16,530 nucleotides of DNA from an uncultured Ruminococcus sp. (GTDB lineage Bacteria; Bacillota; Clostridia; Oscillospirales; Ruminococcaceae): positions 1-16,530 of the forward strand of contig CAMCOJ010000009.1 of assembly GCA_945876405.1 (NCBI GenBank), given 5' to 3'. Positions 1 to 5,607 of this stretch are shown here, piece by piece (positions within the stretch are counted from its first letter, which is position 1; the number at the start of each line of letters is the position of its first letter). A program made the position numbers and the translations under genes. The notes beneath the pieces are model-generated. The model did no database searches and had not been told where the DNA came from. It saw only the letters and a list, made by a program, of their open reading frames with translations.

Positions 1-511
1 AAGTACACTTTTGAATATAATTGGATTATTGGATTCATTTGATAGCGGAAAGATCGAAATGTTTGGAAAAGACATACATAATCTGTTTGAATATCAGAAA
101 CGTAATATTATAAGAACTAAAATAGGGTATTTGTTTCAAAATTTTGCTTTGATAGATACCGAAACTGTTTTATATAATCTTATGATAGCAATGAAATATA
201 CAAAGTACACTAAATCAGAAAAAATAAAAAGAATATCTGATAGTCTTGCAGCAGTTAATCTAAGCGGATATGAAAAAAAACCTGTTTATACATTAAGTGG
301 CGGTGAACAGCAACGTGTAGCAGTAGCCCGTCTTATGCTAAAGCCATCTGAGATAATCCTGGCAGATGAACCTACCGGCTCACTTGATTCTGAAAACAGA
401 AATGAAATAATTACTTTGTTAAAAAGACTTAATAATGACGGAAAAACAGTTATTATTGTATCACATGATGAATATGTAGTAAAAATGGCAGACAGGATTA
501 TAGAGATTTGA
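1..511 (+). CDS. ABC transporter ATP-binding protein, lactococcin-972-type bacteriocin export family (5' partial)
   Basis: ATPase subunit of an exporter; it would hydrolyse ATP at the inner face of the membrane to drive a separate permease. The reading frame is open to the left edge: bases 2-10 read S-T-L-L and continue L-N-I-I-G, so the contig cuts the gene inside Walker A (GKST). Everything downstream is intact: Q-loop (IGYLFQNFALID), signature LSGGEQQRVAVAR, Walker B plus D-loop (ILADEPTGSLD) and H-loop histidine (VIIVSHD), ending in TGA at 509-511. From memory, the spacing and wording of QNFALI..ETV..N and ADEPTGSLD resemble the putative bacteriocin export ATPases of the lactococcin 972 group more than general MacB/LolD ATPases. 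The permease and any small exported peptide would lie beyond the left edge. The gene looks more AT-rich than the ribosomal genes beside it, a weak hint of accessory origin. TTG at position 11 is not the real start. Confidence 0.85.
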   Translation, partial: STLLNIIGLLDSFDSGKIEMFGKDIHNLFEYQKRNIIRTKIGYLFQNFALIDTETVLYNLMIAMKYTKYTKSEKIKRISDSLAAVNLSGYEKKPVYTLSGGEQQRVAVARLMLKPSEIILADEPTGSLDSENRNEIITLLKRLNNDGKTVIIVSHDEYVVKMADRIIEI

Positions 512-552
512 ACCTTGAAATTATATGTACTTTGTTATGAAAGAAGATGCAG

Positions 553-614
553 TGCACTGTATACGAGTTCGTAAGTACGGTGCAATGAGAGGGGCGAGGA
601 TATTATCCTCGCCC
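553..614. repeat. Two stacked inverted repeats in a convergent intergenic gap
   Basis: Between the ABC ATPase and rplL, which are convergent, lie two inverted repeats. The first pairs 553-562 (TGCACTGTAT) with 575-584 (GTACGGTGCA); as RNA this gives 10 pairs including two G-U, with a 12-base loop that can itself pair ACG/CGT. The second pairs 592-600 (GGGCGAGGA) with 606-614 (TCCTCGCCC), nine perfect pairs around TATTA. Neither is followed by a T-run on either strand, so neither is a standard intrinsic terminator. They may end transcription of the ABC gene less efficiently, or stabilise 3' ends. Confidence 0.5.
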
Positions 615-631
615 TGCTCTGTTAGTAAAAC

Positions 632-660
632 AAAAAAGGCTGCGTAAAACGCAGCCTTTT
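632..660 (-). terminator. Intrinsic terminator of rplJ-rplL
   Basis: Reading the minus strand just past the rplL stop codon, GGCTGCG (656-650) pairs with CGCAGCC (644-638) around a 5-base loop, flanked by A4/T4, and the second arm runs straight into six T residues (637-632). This is a textbook Rho-independent terminator 19-47 bases after rplL. It ends transcription here, so rplL is not followed by rpoB as it is in many bacteria. Confidence 0.88.
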
Positions 661-678
661 GTATGAAGTAATATAAAA

Positions 679-1050
679 TTACTTGATTTCGATTGTAGCA
701 CCAGCAGCTTCGAGCTTAGCCTTGATGTCTTCAGCGTCAGCCTTTGAAGCGCCTTCCTTAACGTTCTTTGGAAGTCCTTCAACGAATTCCTTAGATTCCT
801 TAAGGCCAAGACCCATAACGTCCTTGATAGCCTTGATAACGTTCATCTTGCTGTCGCCGAATGATGTCATTACAACGTCAAATTCAGTCTTTTCAGCAGC
901 ACCAGCAGCAGCACCGCCAGCAGCAGGAGCAGCAGCTACAGCAGCTGTTACACCAAATTCTTCCTGAATAGCGTCTACTAATTCAGCGAGCTCTAATACT
1001 GTAAGAGCCTTGATATCTTCAATAAATTTCATTGTCTTTTCTGAAGCCAT
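679..1050 (-). CDS. rplL: 50S ribosomal protein L7/L12
   Basis: Stalk protein of the large ribosomal subunit. Dimers bind the C-terminal tail of L10, and their C-terminal domains recruit and activate translation factor GTPases (EF-Tu, EF-G, IF2, RF3). The 123-residue protein has the usual layout: an N-terminal dimerisation helix region (residues 1-30, with [20 protein letters not shown]), a flexible Ala/Gly-rich hinge (about 35-52, [15 protein letters not shown]) and a C-terminal domain from about residue 54, with the conserved [20 protein letters not shown] surface and ending in AAGATIEIK. Length is standard. The start is fixed by AAAGGAG about 10 bases upstream. It lies 51 bases after rplJ in the same transcript and is followed by a strong terminator. 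The gene is strongly codon-biased, as expected for a very highly expressed protein. Confidence 0.98.
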   Translation of the reverse strand: MASEKTMKFIEDIKALTVLELAELVDAIQEEFGVTAAVAAAPAAGGAAAGAAEKTEFDVVMTSFGDSKMNVIKAIKDVMGLGLKESKEFVEGLPKNVKEGASKADAEDIKAKLEAAGATIEIK

Positions 1051-1101
1051 GATAATATTCTCCTTTAAATAAATTTTAAAAAATGTTATGCAGCAATAAG
1101 A

Positions 1102-1608
1102 TTAAGCTGCTTCTCCGTCCTTTTCAGATACTGCCTTAAGCAGAGCAGCGAGCTTCTGAATAGGACCCTGGAGTGAACCAACGAGCTGAGCGAGAAGTAC
1201 GTCTCTTGATGGAATCTTTGAGAGAGCCATAACGCCTGCTTCGTCGTAGATTTCTTCGCCGATGAAACCAGCCTTAACGCTGAATTTGCCTTCTGAATCA
1301 CCTGCAAACTTACCGAGGATTCTTGCTGGAGCTGTCTGATCCTCTGCTGAGAGAGCGATAGCAGTTGTACCTTCAAGTACGTTTTCGAGACCTGAGATAC
1401 CAGCTTCCTTAAGAGCAAAACGAAGAATTGAGTTCTTTTCAACGAAGTAAGTAACACCAGCTTCACGAAGTTCCTTACGGAGCTTTGTGTCTTCTTCAAC
1501 TGTGATACCCTTGTAGTCAACGATAACACCAGCACATGAATTCTTGAGAAGTTCTGCAACTTCTGTAACTCTGGCCTTCTTACCTGCTAAAATCTGTTCA
1601 CTTGCCAT
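1102..1608 (-). CDS. rplJ: 50S ribosomal protein L10
   Basis: Base of the L7/L12 stalk; it binds 23S rRNA with L11 and carries the L7/L12 dimers on its C-terminal helix. The 168-residue protein opens MASEQILAGKKARVTEVAE, then has the conserved core LLKNSCAGVIVDYKGITVEEDTKLRKELREAG..Y..EKNSILRFALKEAG, a central domain with GTTAIALS, and a C-terminal helix around residues 140-165 that should bind L7/L12. ATG at 1608 is chosen because GGAGGTG lies a few bases upstream. The frame is open back to 1722, but that 38-residue extension is translation of the leader RNA, including its attenuator, and has no L10 similarity. L10 with L7/L12 is expected to repress its own mRNA through the leader. Confidence 0.98.
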   Translation of the reverse strand: MASEQILAGKKARVTEVAELLKNSCAGVIVDYKGITVEEDTKLRKELREAGVTYFVEKNSILRFALKEAGISGLENVLEGTTAIALSAEDQTAPARILGKFAGDSEGKFSVKAGFIGEEIYDEAGVMALSKIPSRDVLLAQLVGSLQGPIQKLAALLKAVSEKDGEAA

Positions 1609-1624
1609 GAATTTCACCTCCGGA

Positions 1625-1785
1625 AGATATGATATCGTACCTAAGAGAGGGCAATAAAAAACCTTTCTCATCTTAAAAACGAGAAAGGTGAAATCACATA
1701 TCAATGTAATAATGATCGCCACATTCCTCGGCTGGACTTACGGTTTAACCACCAGCTGTCTTTAGAATACGATGTATTAATGAGC
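1625..1785 (-). promoter_or_regulatory. L10 ribosomal protein leader (rplJ autoregulatory RNA)
   Basis: The minus strand from about 1785 down to the rplJ ribosome-binding site contains the conserved L10-leader core: an AAAGACAGCTGGTGG arm and a CCAGCCGAGGAATGTGG arm separated by about 13 bases, in the form recognised in Firmicutes rplJ leaders. It is followed by an attenuator-like hairpin and then by the Shine-Dalgarno. Free L10(L7/L12)4 is known to bind this class of leader and lower expression of rplJL. Outer boundaries are approximate because I judged them by eye; an Rfam covariance search would settle them. Confidence 0.82.
1656..1689 (-). terminator. Attenuator hairpin inside the rplJ leader
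   Basis: On the minus strand ACCTTTCTC (1689-1681) pairs with GAGAAAGGT (1669-1661), nine perfect pairs around an 11-base A/T-rich loop, and the 3' arm merges into a T6 run (1661-1656). It has the form of an intrinsic terminator lying about 50 bases before the rplJ start codon and downstream of the L10-binding core. The position suggests transcription attenuation: ribosomal-protein binding upstream would decide between terminator and read-through. Confidence 0.75.
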
Positions 1786-1806
1786 ACAGTGCCCACAACG
1801 TTTTAT

Positions 1807-1835
1807 ATTATACTACAGAAAATTCTGTTTGTCAA
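1807..1835 (-). promoter_or_regulatory. Consensus sigma-A promoter for rplJL
   Basis: The minus strand reads TTGACA (1835-1830), a 17-base spacer, then TATAAT (1812-1807). This is a perfect match to the housekeeping consensus at optimal spacing. Transcription would start near 1800, giving a leader of about 190 bases before rplJ. The spacer contains an inverted repeat, ACAGAA-AA-TTCTGT (1815-1828 on the plus strand). Confidence 0.88.
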
Positions 1836-1848
1836 TAGTTTTTTTAAA

Positions 1849-3000
1849 TTATTTCTGGTTATATTTCTGAAGAAGCTGGTGTATCTTTTCGTGCGGATCG
1901 ATTACCTTGCTGATAGAAATATCGTGGTTTATAGCTGCAATAAAGTATGCGATGTACTTTGAAACGTCAACCTCCATGAACCATTCTCTCTTAAGAAGTT
2001 CCGGTGTTCTGTATGTGAGGTTTGTTCCGAGGATACCGTTGATATAGCCTTCTTCATAAGCCTTGTCGAACTTTTCAAGACCGTCTGTGAAGAGACCGTA
2101 TGTTGCATATGCGTAAATCTTGTTGGCCTTCTTCTCCTTGAGTTCGTATGCAAGATCAAGAACAGACTGACCTGATGAAATGATGTCATCAGCTACGAAA
2201 ATGTCCATTCCTTCAACTGACTTACCGAGGTATTCGTGAGCTACGATAGGGTTTCTTCCGTTTTCGATTCTTGAGTAGTCACGTCTCTTGTAGAACATAC
2301 CGAGTTCAACACCGAGAACTGAAGCATAGTACATGTTTCTGTTAAGAGCACCTTCGTCAGGGCTTACGATCATGAAGTTGTCCTTTGTGATGTGGAGATT
2401 ATCAATTCTTTTGAACATTGTCTTGAGAACCTGATATGTAGGCATTACATTATCAAATCCCATAAGCGGAATAGCGTTGTGTACTCTCGGATCGTGTGCG
2501 TCAAATGTCACGATGTTTGAAACACCCATGCTCTGGAGTTCCTGAAGTGCCCATGCACAGTCCAGTGATTCACGGTAGTTTCTTCTGTGCTGTCTTCCGC
2601 CGTAAAGAATAGGCATGATTACATTTATTCTGTGTGCCTTACCGCTTGCAGCCTGAATGATTCTCTTGAGATCCTGGTAATGATCATCAGGAGACATGGA
2701 GTTTTCCTGCCCGAACATCTTGTATTTGCAGCTGTAGTTGTTTACGTCAACTATAATAAAGAGATCGTTACCGCGTACTGTTGATTTTATAAGACCTTTT
2801 CCGTCGCCTGATGCAAAACGCGGACACTGACTTTCGATGAGGAATGAATCCTTGTTTTCACCGCCCTGCTTAGCCCATTCAACGAGGTAGCTGTTAATCT
2901 TGTCTCCAAGTTCTGTAGCACCGTTCATAGCAATGAGTCCGAGCGGAGCAACTCTTGTTTCAGGATTGAAGATTACCTCGTTAGCAGAATTCATTGACAT
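1849..3000 (-). CDS. prs: Ribose-phosphate pyrophosphokinase, long divergent form
   Basis: Makes PRPP from ribose 5-phosphate and ATP in the cytoplasm, feeding purine, pyrimidine, NAD, histidine and tryptophan synthesis. Visible family features are the catalytic flexible-loop segment YKRRDYSR (residues 237-244), the FDAHDPR segment (166-172) in the place of the usual M-D-L-H-A motif, the GGRQHRRNYRES stretch (134-145), and the PRPP-binding loop ADDIISSGQS (270-279), which replaces the usual VDDMIDTAGT. At 383 residues it is about 70 longer than classical enzymes of around 315, with a longer N-terminal domain and a C-terminal tail (about 345-383). Relatives of this length occur in Clostridia, so I call it PRPP synthetase rather than a phosphoribosyltransferase, with some doubt about kinetic class. 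AAAGGA lies about 9 bases before the ATG; a second ATG two codons in is possible. It appears to be transcribed alone from a promoter at 3062-3091. Confidence 0.85.
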   Translation of the reverse strand: MSMNSANEVIFNPETRVAPLGLIAMNGATELGDKINSYLVEWAKQGGENKDSFLIESQCPRFASGDGKGLIKSTVRGNDLFIIVDVNNYSCKYKMFGQENSMSPDDHYQDLKRIIQAASGKAHRINVIMPILYGGRQHRRNYRESLDCAWALQELQSMGVSNIVTFDAHDPRVHNAIPLMGFDNVMPTYQVLKTMFKRIDNLHITKDNFMIVSPDEGALNRNMYYASVLGVELGMFYKRRDYSRIENGRNPIVAHEYLGKSVEGMDIFVADDIISSGQSVLDLAYELKEKKANKIYAYATYGLFTDGLEKFDKAYEEGYINGILGTNLTYRTPELLKREWFMEVDVSKYIAYFIAAINHDISISKVIDPHEKIHQLLQKYNQK

Positions 3001-3061
3001 TTAACCATATCCTTTCAAAGTGAAAATAAAATATTGCAGCTGATAAAAGCATTATAGTAAA

Positions 3062-3091
3062 AGTATATCATTACTTGCAGTATCTTGTCAA
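3062..3091 (-). promoter_or_regulatory. Promoter of prs
   Basis: The minus strand has TTGACA (3091-3086), an 18-base spacer and TATACT (3067-3062), placing the start near 3055 and giving a 5' UTR of about 55 bases. It is located between comEA and prs, so prs does not depend on read-through from comEA. Confidence 0.65.
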
Positions 3092-3167
3092 TTATCGTAT
3101 TCTTATAAAATCTCAGGAAAAAAGTGCGTATTATCGTCGAAAAATATAATATCAGTAAAGTATTGTT

Positions 3168-3626
3168 TTATCCGGCTGTAATAAGATCATTTATACCGTC
3201 CAGTGTTTTCCGGCCTATTCCCGTAACATTGCAGAGCTCGTCCGTGCTTTTGAAACCACCGTTCTGCTTGCGGTATTCTATGATACTCTGTGCTTTTTTT
3301 TCACCTATACCTTTGAGTGTCATAAGAAGACTCAGATCTGCTGTGTTTATATTAATGAGTGTGCTGCCGGCTTCCGAAACCTTTTCCGCTGTCTGCGTGT
3401 ATTCCGTAACAGCAGTGGATTCAGCTGCAGCGTTTTCAGTTTCAGAAATCATACCGGTACTATCGGTACACAGAGTGTACACTGCTGTAACCGGGATGTT
3501 TACAAGTTTTTTCCGTAACGGGTCCGGTTCTTTCCCGGCAGGAATTTCACGGTATATCATAATGACTGCAAGCAGGGAAGCAAGTATGCAGCACAGGGTA
3601 TAGTAAATCCGGTTTTCTTTTTTCAT
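3168..3626 (-). CDS. ComEA-like helix-hairpin-helix DNA-binding protein, membrane anchored
   Basis: Likely DNA receptor of the competence (natural transformation) apparatus, anchored in the membrane with its DNA-binding part outside. The 152-residue protein has a short basic N-terminus, one membrane segment (about 8-25, [18 protein letters not shown]), a linker of about 65 residues rich in Thr/Ser/Ala/Glu, and a C-terminal (HhH)2 domain: [21 protein letters not shown] (91-111) followed by [21 protein letters not shown] (125-145). The two GIG turns contact the DNA backbone in this family. The SLBB-type domain found in Bacillus ComEA is not apparent. The start at 3626 is supported by AGGAG 8 bases upstream; an in-frame start nine codons earlier has no such site. 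No comEC or comEB lies beside it, so a role in another DNA-handling system cannot be excluded. Confidence 0.82.
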   Translation of the reverse strand: MKKENRIYYTLCCILASLLAVIMIYREIPAGKEPDPLRKKLVNIPVTAVYTLCTDSTGMISETENAAAESTAVTEYTQTAEKVSEAGSTLININTADLSLLMTLKGIGEKKAQSIIEYRKQNGGFKSTDELCNVTGIGRKTLDGINDLITAG

Positions 3627-3662
3627 CTTTCTCACTCCTGTAATATTTAGCAATATAAATAT

Positions 3663-3691
3663 ATTTTACACTATTCTATCATAAATGTAAA
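3663..3691 (-). promoter_or_regulatory. Promoter of the comEA-like gene
   Basis: The minus strand reads TTTACA (3691-3686), a 17-base spacer, and TAAAAT (3668-3663), about 37 bases before the start codon. It is divergent from the rpmG operon promoter about 100 bases away. The rest of the 3627-3946 gap is AT-rich and holds only the two promoters and the rpmG leader. Confidence 0.55.
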
Positions 3692-3785
3692 TAGATTACA
3701 GAAAAATAAAGCTGTTCCGGGCTGAAAATCTACGTATATATGAATTGTGCTGTGTTATTCATGAAAAAAATATAAAAATTTGTTA

Positions 3786-3814
3786 TTGACTTTAAAAAAA
3801 ATATATGTTAAAAT
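3786..3814 (+). promoter_or_regulatory. Promoter of the rpmG-secE-nusG-rplKA cluster
   Basis: TTGACT (3786-3791), a 17-base A/T-rich spacer, then TAAAAT (3809-3814). The predicted start is near 3821, giving a leader of about 126 bases before rpmG. No clear promoter is visible between rpmG and rplA, so this probably drives the whole cluster down to the terminator at 6321-6357. Confidence 0.65.
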
Positions 3815-3820
3815 ATAAGT

Positions 3821-3845
3821 ACCTCTTTGTGAGGTGTATTTTTTT
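3821..3845 (+). promoter_or_regulatory. Short hairpin plus T7 at the predicted 5' end of the rpmG operon transcript
   Basis: ACCTC (3821-3825) pairs with GAGGT (3831-3835) around TTTGT, and seven T residues follow at 3839-3845. It has terminator-like form but only five pairs (seven with two G-U), and it begins at about +1 of the predicted transcript. It may cap the 5' end or act as an early pause or attenuation site; it could also be chance. Confidence 0.4.
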
Positions 3846-3888
3846 GCTCTTTTGCAGAAAAACACGTTCACATTCAGAGGGAGGCCGG

Positions 3889-3909
3889 GTAACCTGAGAT
3901 ACAGGTTAC
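3889..3909 (+). promoter_or_regulatory. Perfect stem-loop in the rpmG leader
   Basis: GTAACCTG (3889-3896) pairs perfectly with CAGGTTAC (3902-3909) around AGATA. It lies 22 bases before the AGGAGGTG ribosome-binding site of rpmG, in an untranslated leader of about 126 bases. An r-protein or processing site is possible; I do not recognise it as a known family. Confidence 0.45.
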
Positions 3910-3946
3910 GAAGAAGAAGATAAATTCATTCAGGAGGTGCCGACAC

Positions 3947-4096
3947 GTGAGAGTTAAGGTAACATTAGCTTGTACAGAATGCAAGCAGCGTAACTACGCA
4001 ACAAAGAAGAACAAGAAAAATGACCCTGACAGGATTGAAATGAACAAGCATTGCAAATTCTGCAGAAAGCATACTCTGCACAGGGAAACAAAGTAA
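3947..4096 (+). CDS. rpmG: 50S ribosomal protein L33, zinc-binding form
   Basis: Small protein of the large ribosomal subunit near the E site. The 49-residue product begins [21 protein letters not shown] and ends [15 protein letters not shown]. Two Cys pairs, C9-x2-C12 and C36-x2-C39, form a zinc ribbon, so this is the zinc-dependent (C+) type rather than the cysteine-free paralogue made under zinc starvation. Translation starts at GTG, fixed by AGGAGGTG at 3932-3939, seven bases upstream. secE follows after 17 bases, the common rpmG-secE-nusG order. Confidence 0.95.
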   Translation: MRVKVTLACTECKQRNYATKKNKKNDPDRIEMNKHCKFCRKHTLHRETK

Positions 4097-4113
4097 TACC
4101 GGAGGTTTGCTCT

Positions 4114-4380
4114 ATGGCAAAAGAAGATGTAAAATCTGAAAAGAAAAAGGATAAAACTCCGGCAAAATCTTCTGCCAAAAACCAGAAGAAGCAGCCAAAC
4201 AAGGTTGCTAAATATTTCAAAGATCTTAAGAGTGAATTCAAAAAGGTTGTATGGCCTACTAAGAAACAGGTTGTCAACAACACACTGGTAGTTATTGTGT
4301 TTGTTCTGATTATCGGTGTTCTTGTTGGTGCGTTTGATACACTCGGCGGATGGCTTTTGAAGTTAGTATTAAACAAATAA
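4114..4380 (+). CDS. secE: Preprotein translocase subunit SecE
   Basis: Essential clamp subunit of the SecYEG channel in the cytoplasmic membrane. The 88-residue product is the short single-span Gram-positive type. It has a Lys-rich hydrophilic N-terminus (1-30), the amphipathic helix with the conserved FKDLKSEFKKVVWPTKKQVVNNT (35-57), and one membrane helix (about 56-78, TLVVIVFVLIIGVLVGAFD). ATG at 4114 is chosen because GGAGG lies eight bases before it; the frame stays open further upstream only because it overlaps the end of rpmG in another frame. nusG follows after 34 bases. Confidence 0.96.
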   Translation: MAKEDVKSEKKKDKTPAKSSAKNQKKQPNKVAKYFKDLKSEFKKVVWPTKKQVVNNTLVVIVFVLIIGVLVGAFDTLGGWLLKLVLNK

Positions 4381-4414
4381 GCAGTACAGGCTATAATGCA
4401 GGGAGGTAATTTTT

Positions 4415-4948
4415 ATGTCAGAAGCAGCTAAATGGTATGTTATTCACACTTATTCCGGTTATGAAAACAAAGTAAAACAGAACATTGAAAAAGTTGTTGA
4501 AAACAGAAAGCTTCACGACCTGATCCTTGAAGTGAGAGTACCTACAGAGAAGGTAACGGAAATTACTGACGGCAAGACAAAAGAAGTGGAAAGAAAAACA
4601 TTTCCGGGCTATGTTCTGCTGAAAATGGTATACACTGATGATTCATGGTATATAGTAAAGAATACACGCGGCGTTACAGGTTTTGTAGGTCCTGCATCAG
4701 TTCCTACACCTCTTTCTGACAAGGAAGTGGAAGCACTTGGTGTTTCAACGGAAGGTCAGACAGTTGAAGTTAATATCACAGCCGGAGACAGCGTTCGTAT
4801 TTCGGGTACTGCAATGGATGGTTTCGTTGGTGTAGTCAAGAAGGTTGATATTGAAAACGGTACTGTTGATGTTCTCGTTTCAATGTTTGGCCGTGAAACT
4901 CCGGCAACACTGGGACTTACTCAGGTAGTTAAGCTGGAAGATATCTAA
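4415..4948 (+). CDS. nusG: Transcription termination/antitermination protein NusG
   Basis: Binds the RNA polymerase clamp and modulates pausing and termination, and can link polymerase to the ribosome or Rho. The 177-residue protein has an NGN domain opening KWYVIHTYSGYENKVKQNIE (6-25), with the characteristic FPGYVLLKMVYTDDSWYIVKNTRGVTGFVG in its second half, and a C-terminal KOW domain (about 125-177) beginning GDSVRISGTAMDGFVGVVKKV. Length and domains are standard. GGGAGG about 10 bases upstream supports the start. It lies between secE and rplK, as in most bacteria. Confidence 0.97.
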   Translation: MSEAAKWYVIHTYSGYENKVKQNIEKVVENRKLHDLILEVRVPTEKVTEITDGKTKEVERKTFPGYVLLKMVYTDDSWYIVKNTRGVTGFVGPASVPTPLSDKEVEALGVSTEGQTVEVNITAGDSVRISGTAMDGFVGVVKKVDIENGTVDVLVSMFGRETPATLGLTQVVKLEDI

Positions 4949-4975
4949 GAAAATTAAAAAGTAAACGTATTTTGT

Positions 4976-5039
4976 GACTGAATACAAACAGTCGGAGTGG
5001 GAGAGGTAAAATAAGAGTCAATTACCTCGTCGTGACCAC
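4976..5039 (+). promoter_or_regulatory. Structured rplK leader, possible L1-binding autoregulatory site
   Basis: After a small hairpin (GACTG 4976-4980 / CAGTC 4989-4993) comes a two-tier helix. GTGG (4997-5000) pairs with CCAC (5036-5039). Inside it, GAGGTAA (5003-5009) pairs with TTACCTC (5022-5028). The tiers are separated by an asymmetric internal loop, GA on the left and GTCGTGA on the right. The structure ends a few bases before the TGGAGGTG ribosome-binding site. L1 is known to repress the rplK-rplA mRNA in other bacteria by binding an asymmetric loop that mimics its 23S site. The position and shape fit that role, but the assignment is inference. Confidence 0.5.
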
Positions 5040-5060
5040 ATTATGGAGGTGCAAAAAACC

Positions 5061-5486
5061 ATGGCACAGAAAGTCGTTGGCTATATTAAATTACAGATTG
5101 CTGCAGGTAAGGCAACACCTGCTCCACCGGTTGGTCCTGCTTTAGGTCAGCACGGTGTTAACATCATGGCTTTTACAAAGGAATTTAACGAAAGAACAAA
5201 GAATGACATCGGTCTTATCATCCCTGTTGTAATTACAGTTTATGCTGACCGTACATTTTCATTCGTCACAAAGACACCACCGGCAGCTGTTCTTATCAAG
5301 AAGGCTTGCGGAATCGAAAGCGGTTCAGGTGTTCCTAACAAGACAAAGGTTGCAAGCATCACTAAGGAGCAGATCAGGAAGATTGCTGAAACAAAGATGC
5401 CAGACCTTAACGCTGCAAACATCGAAAGTGCTATGAGCATGATTGCTGGTACAGCTCGTTCAATGGGCGTTACAGTAGTAGACTAA
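5061..5486 (+). CDS. rplK: 50S ribosomal protein L11
   Basis: Binds the GTPase-associated region of 23S rRNA together with L10 and takes part in factor binding and the stringent response. The 141-residue protein shows the diagnostic N-terminal proline-rich switch [22 protein letters not shown] (residues 19-40, target region of thiopeptides), FTKEFNERT, and the C-terminal rRNA-binding domain with [20 protein letters not shown] sequence and [13 protein letters not shown] at the end. The start at 5061 gives the normal length; TGGAGGTG (5044-5051) is the ribosome-binding site. An in-frame ATG at 5043 overlaps that site and is not used. Confidence 0.98.
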   Translation: MAQKVVGYIKLQIAAGKATPAPPVGPALGQHGVNIMAFTKEFNERTKNDIGLIIPVVITVYADRTFSFVTKTPPAAVLIKKACGIESGSGVPNKTKVASITKEQIRKIAETKMPDLNAANIESAMSMIAGTARSMGVTVVD

Positions 5487-5533
5487 TATTCGTTATACAT
5501 TCAAAATTTTTAGTGAATGTATGTTATCTAATG

Positions 5534-5589
5534 GTGGGAGGAAACTTTCCGCTAACTGAAACTGCGTTCAAGCGTTTCGGTATTACCAC
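5534..5589 (+). promoter_or_regulatory. Structured intergenic RNA before rplA, similar in plan to the rplK leader
   Basis: GTGG (5534-5537) pairs with CCAC (5586-5589), closing a possible three-way junction. One arm is GGAA/TTCC (5540-5543 with 5547-5550). The other is CTGAAAC (5556-5562) with GTTTCGG (5574-5580). Directly after the outer 5' strand comes GA-GG, as in the rplK leader (GTGG-GA-GAGG), and the structure again ends shortly before an AGGAGG site. The likeness between the two leaders suggests a common ligand, most simply L1. Confidence 0.4.
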
Positions 5590-5607
5590 TTTATAGGAGG
5601 ATAAATA

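Noticed and set aside
683..967. 94-residue frame antisense to rplL
   Set aside because: It is a mirror of strongly biased codons in rplL, has no ribosome-binding site and gives low-complexity Ala/Ser sequence.
1609..1722. 38-residue N-terminal extension of L10
   Set aside because: It is translated from the L10 leader and its attenuator, has no L10 similarity, and the GGAGGTG site points to ATG 1608.
3954..4376. 140-residue frame antisense to rpmG and secE
   Set aside because: It overlaps two confidently identified genes on the other strand and has no start signal.
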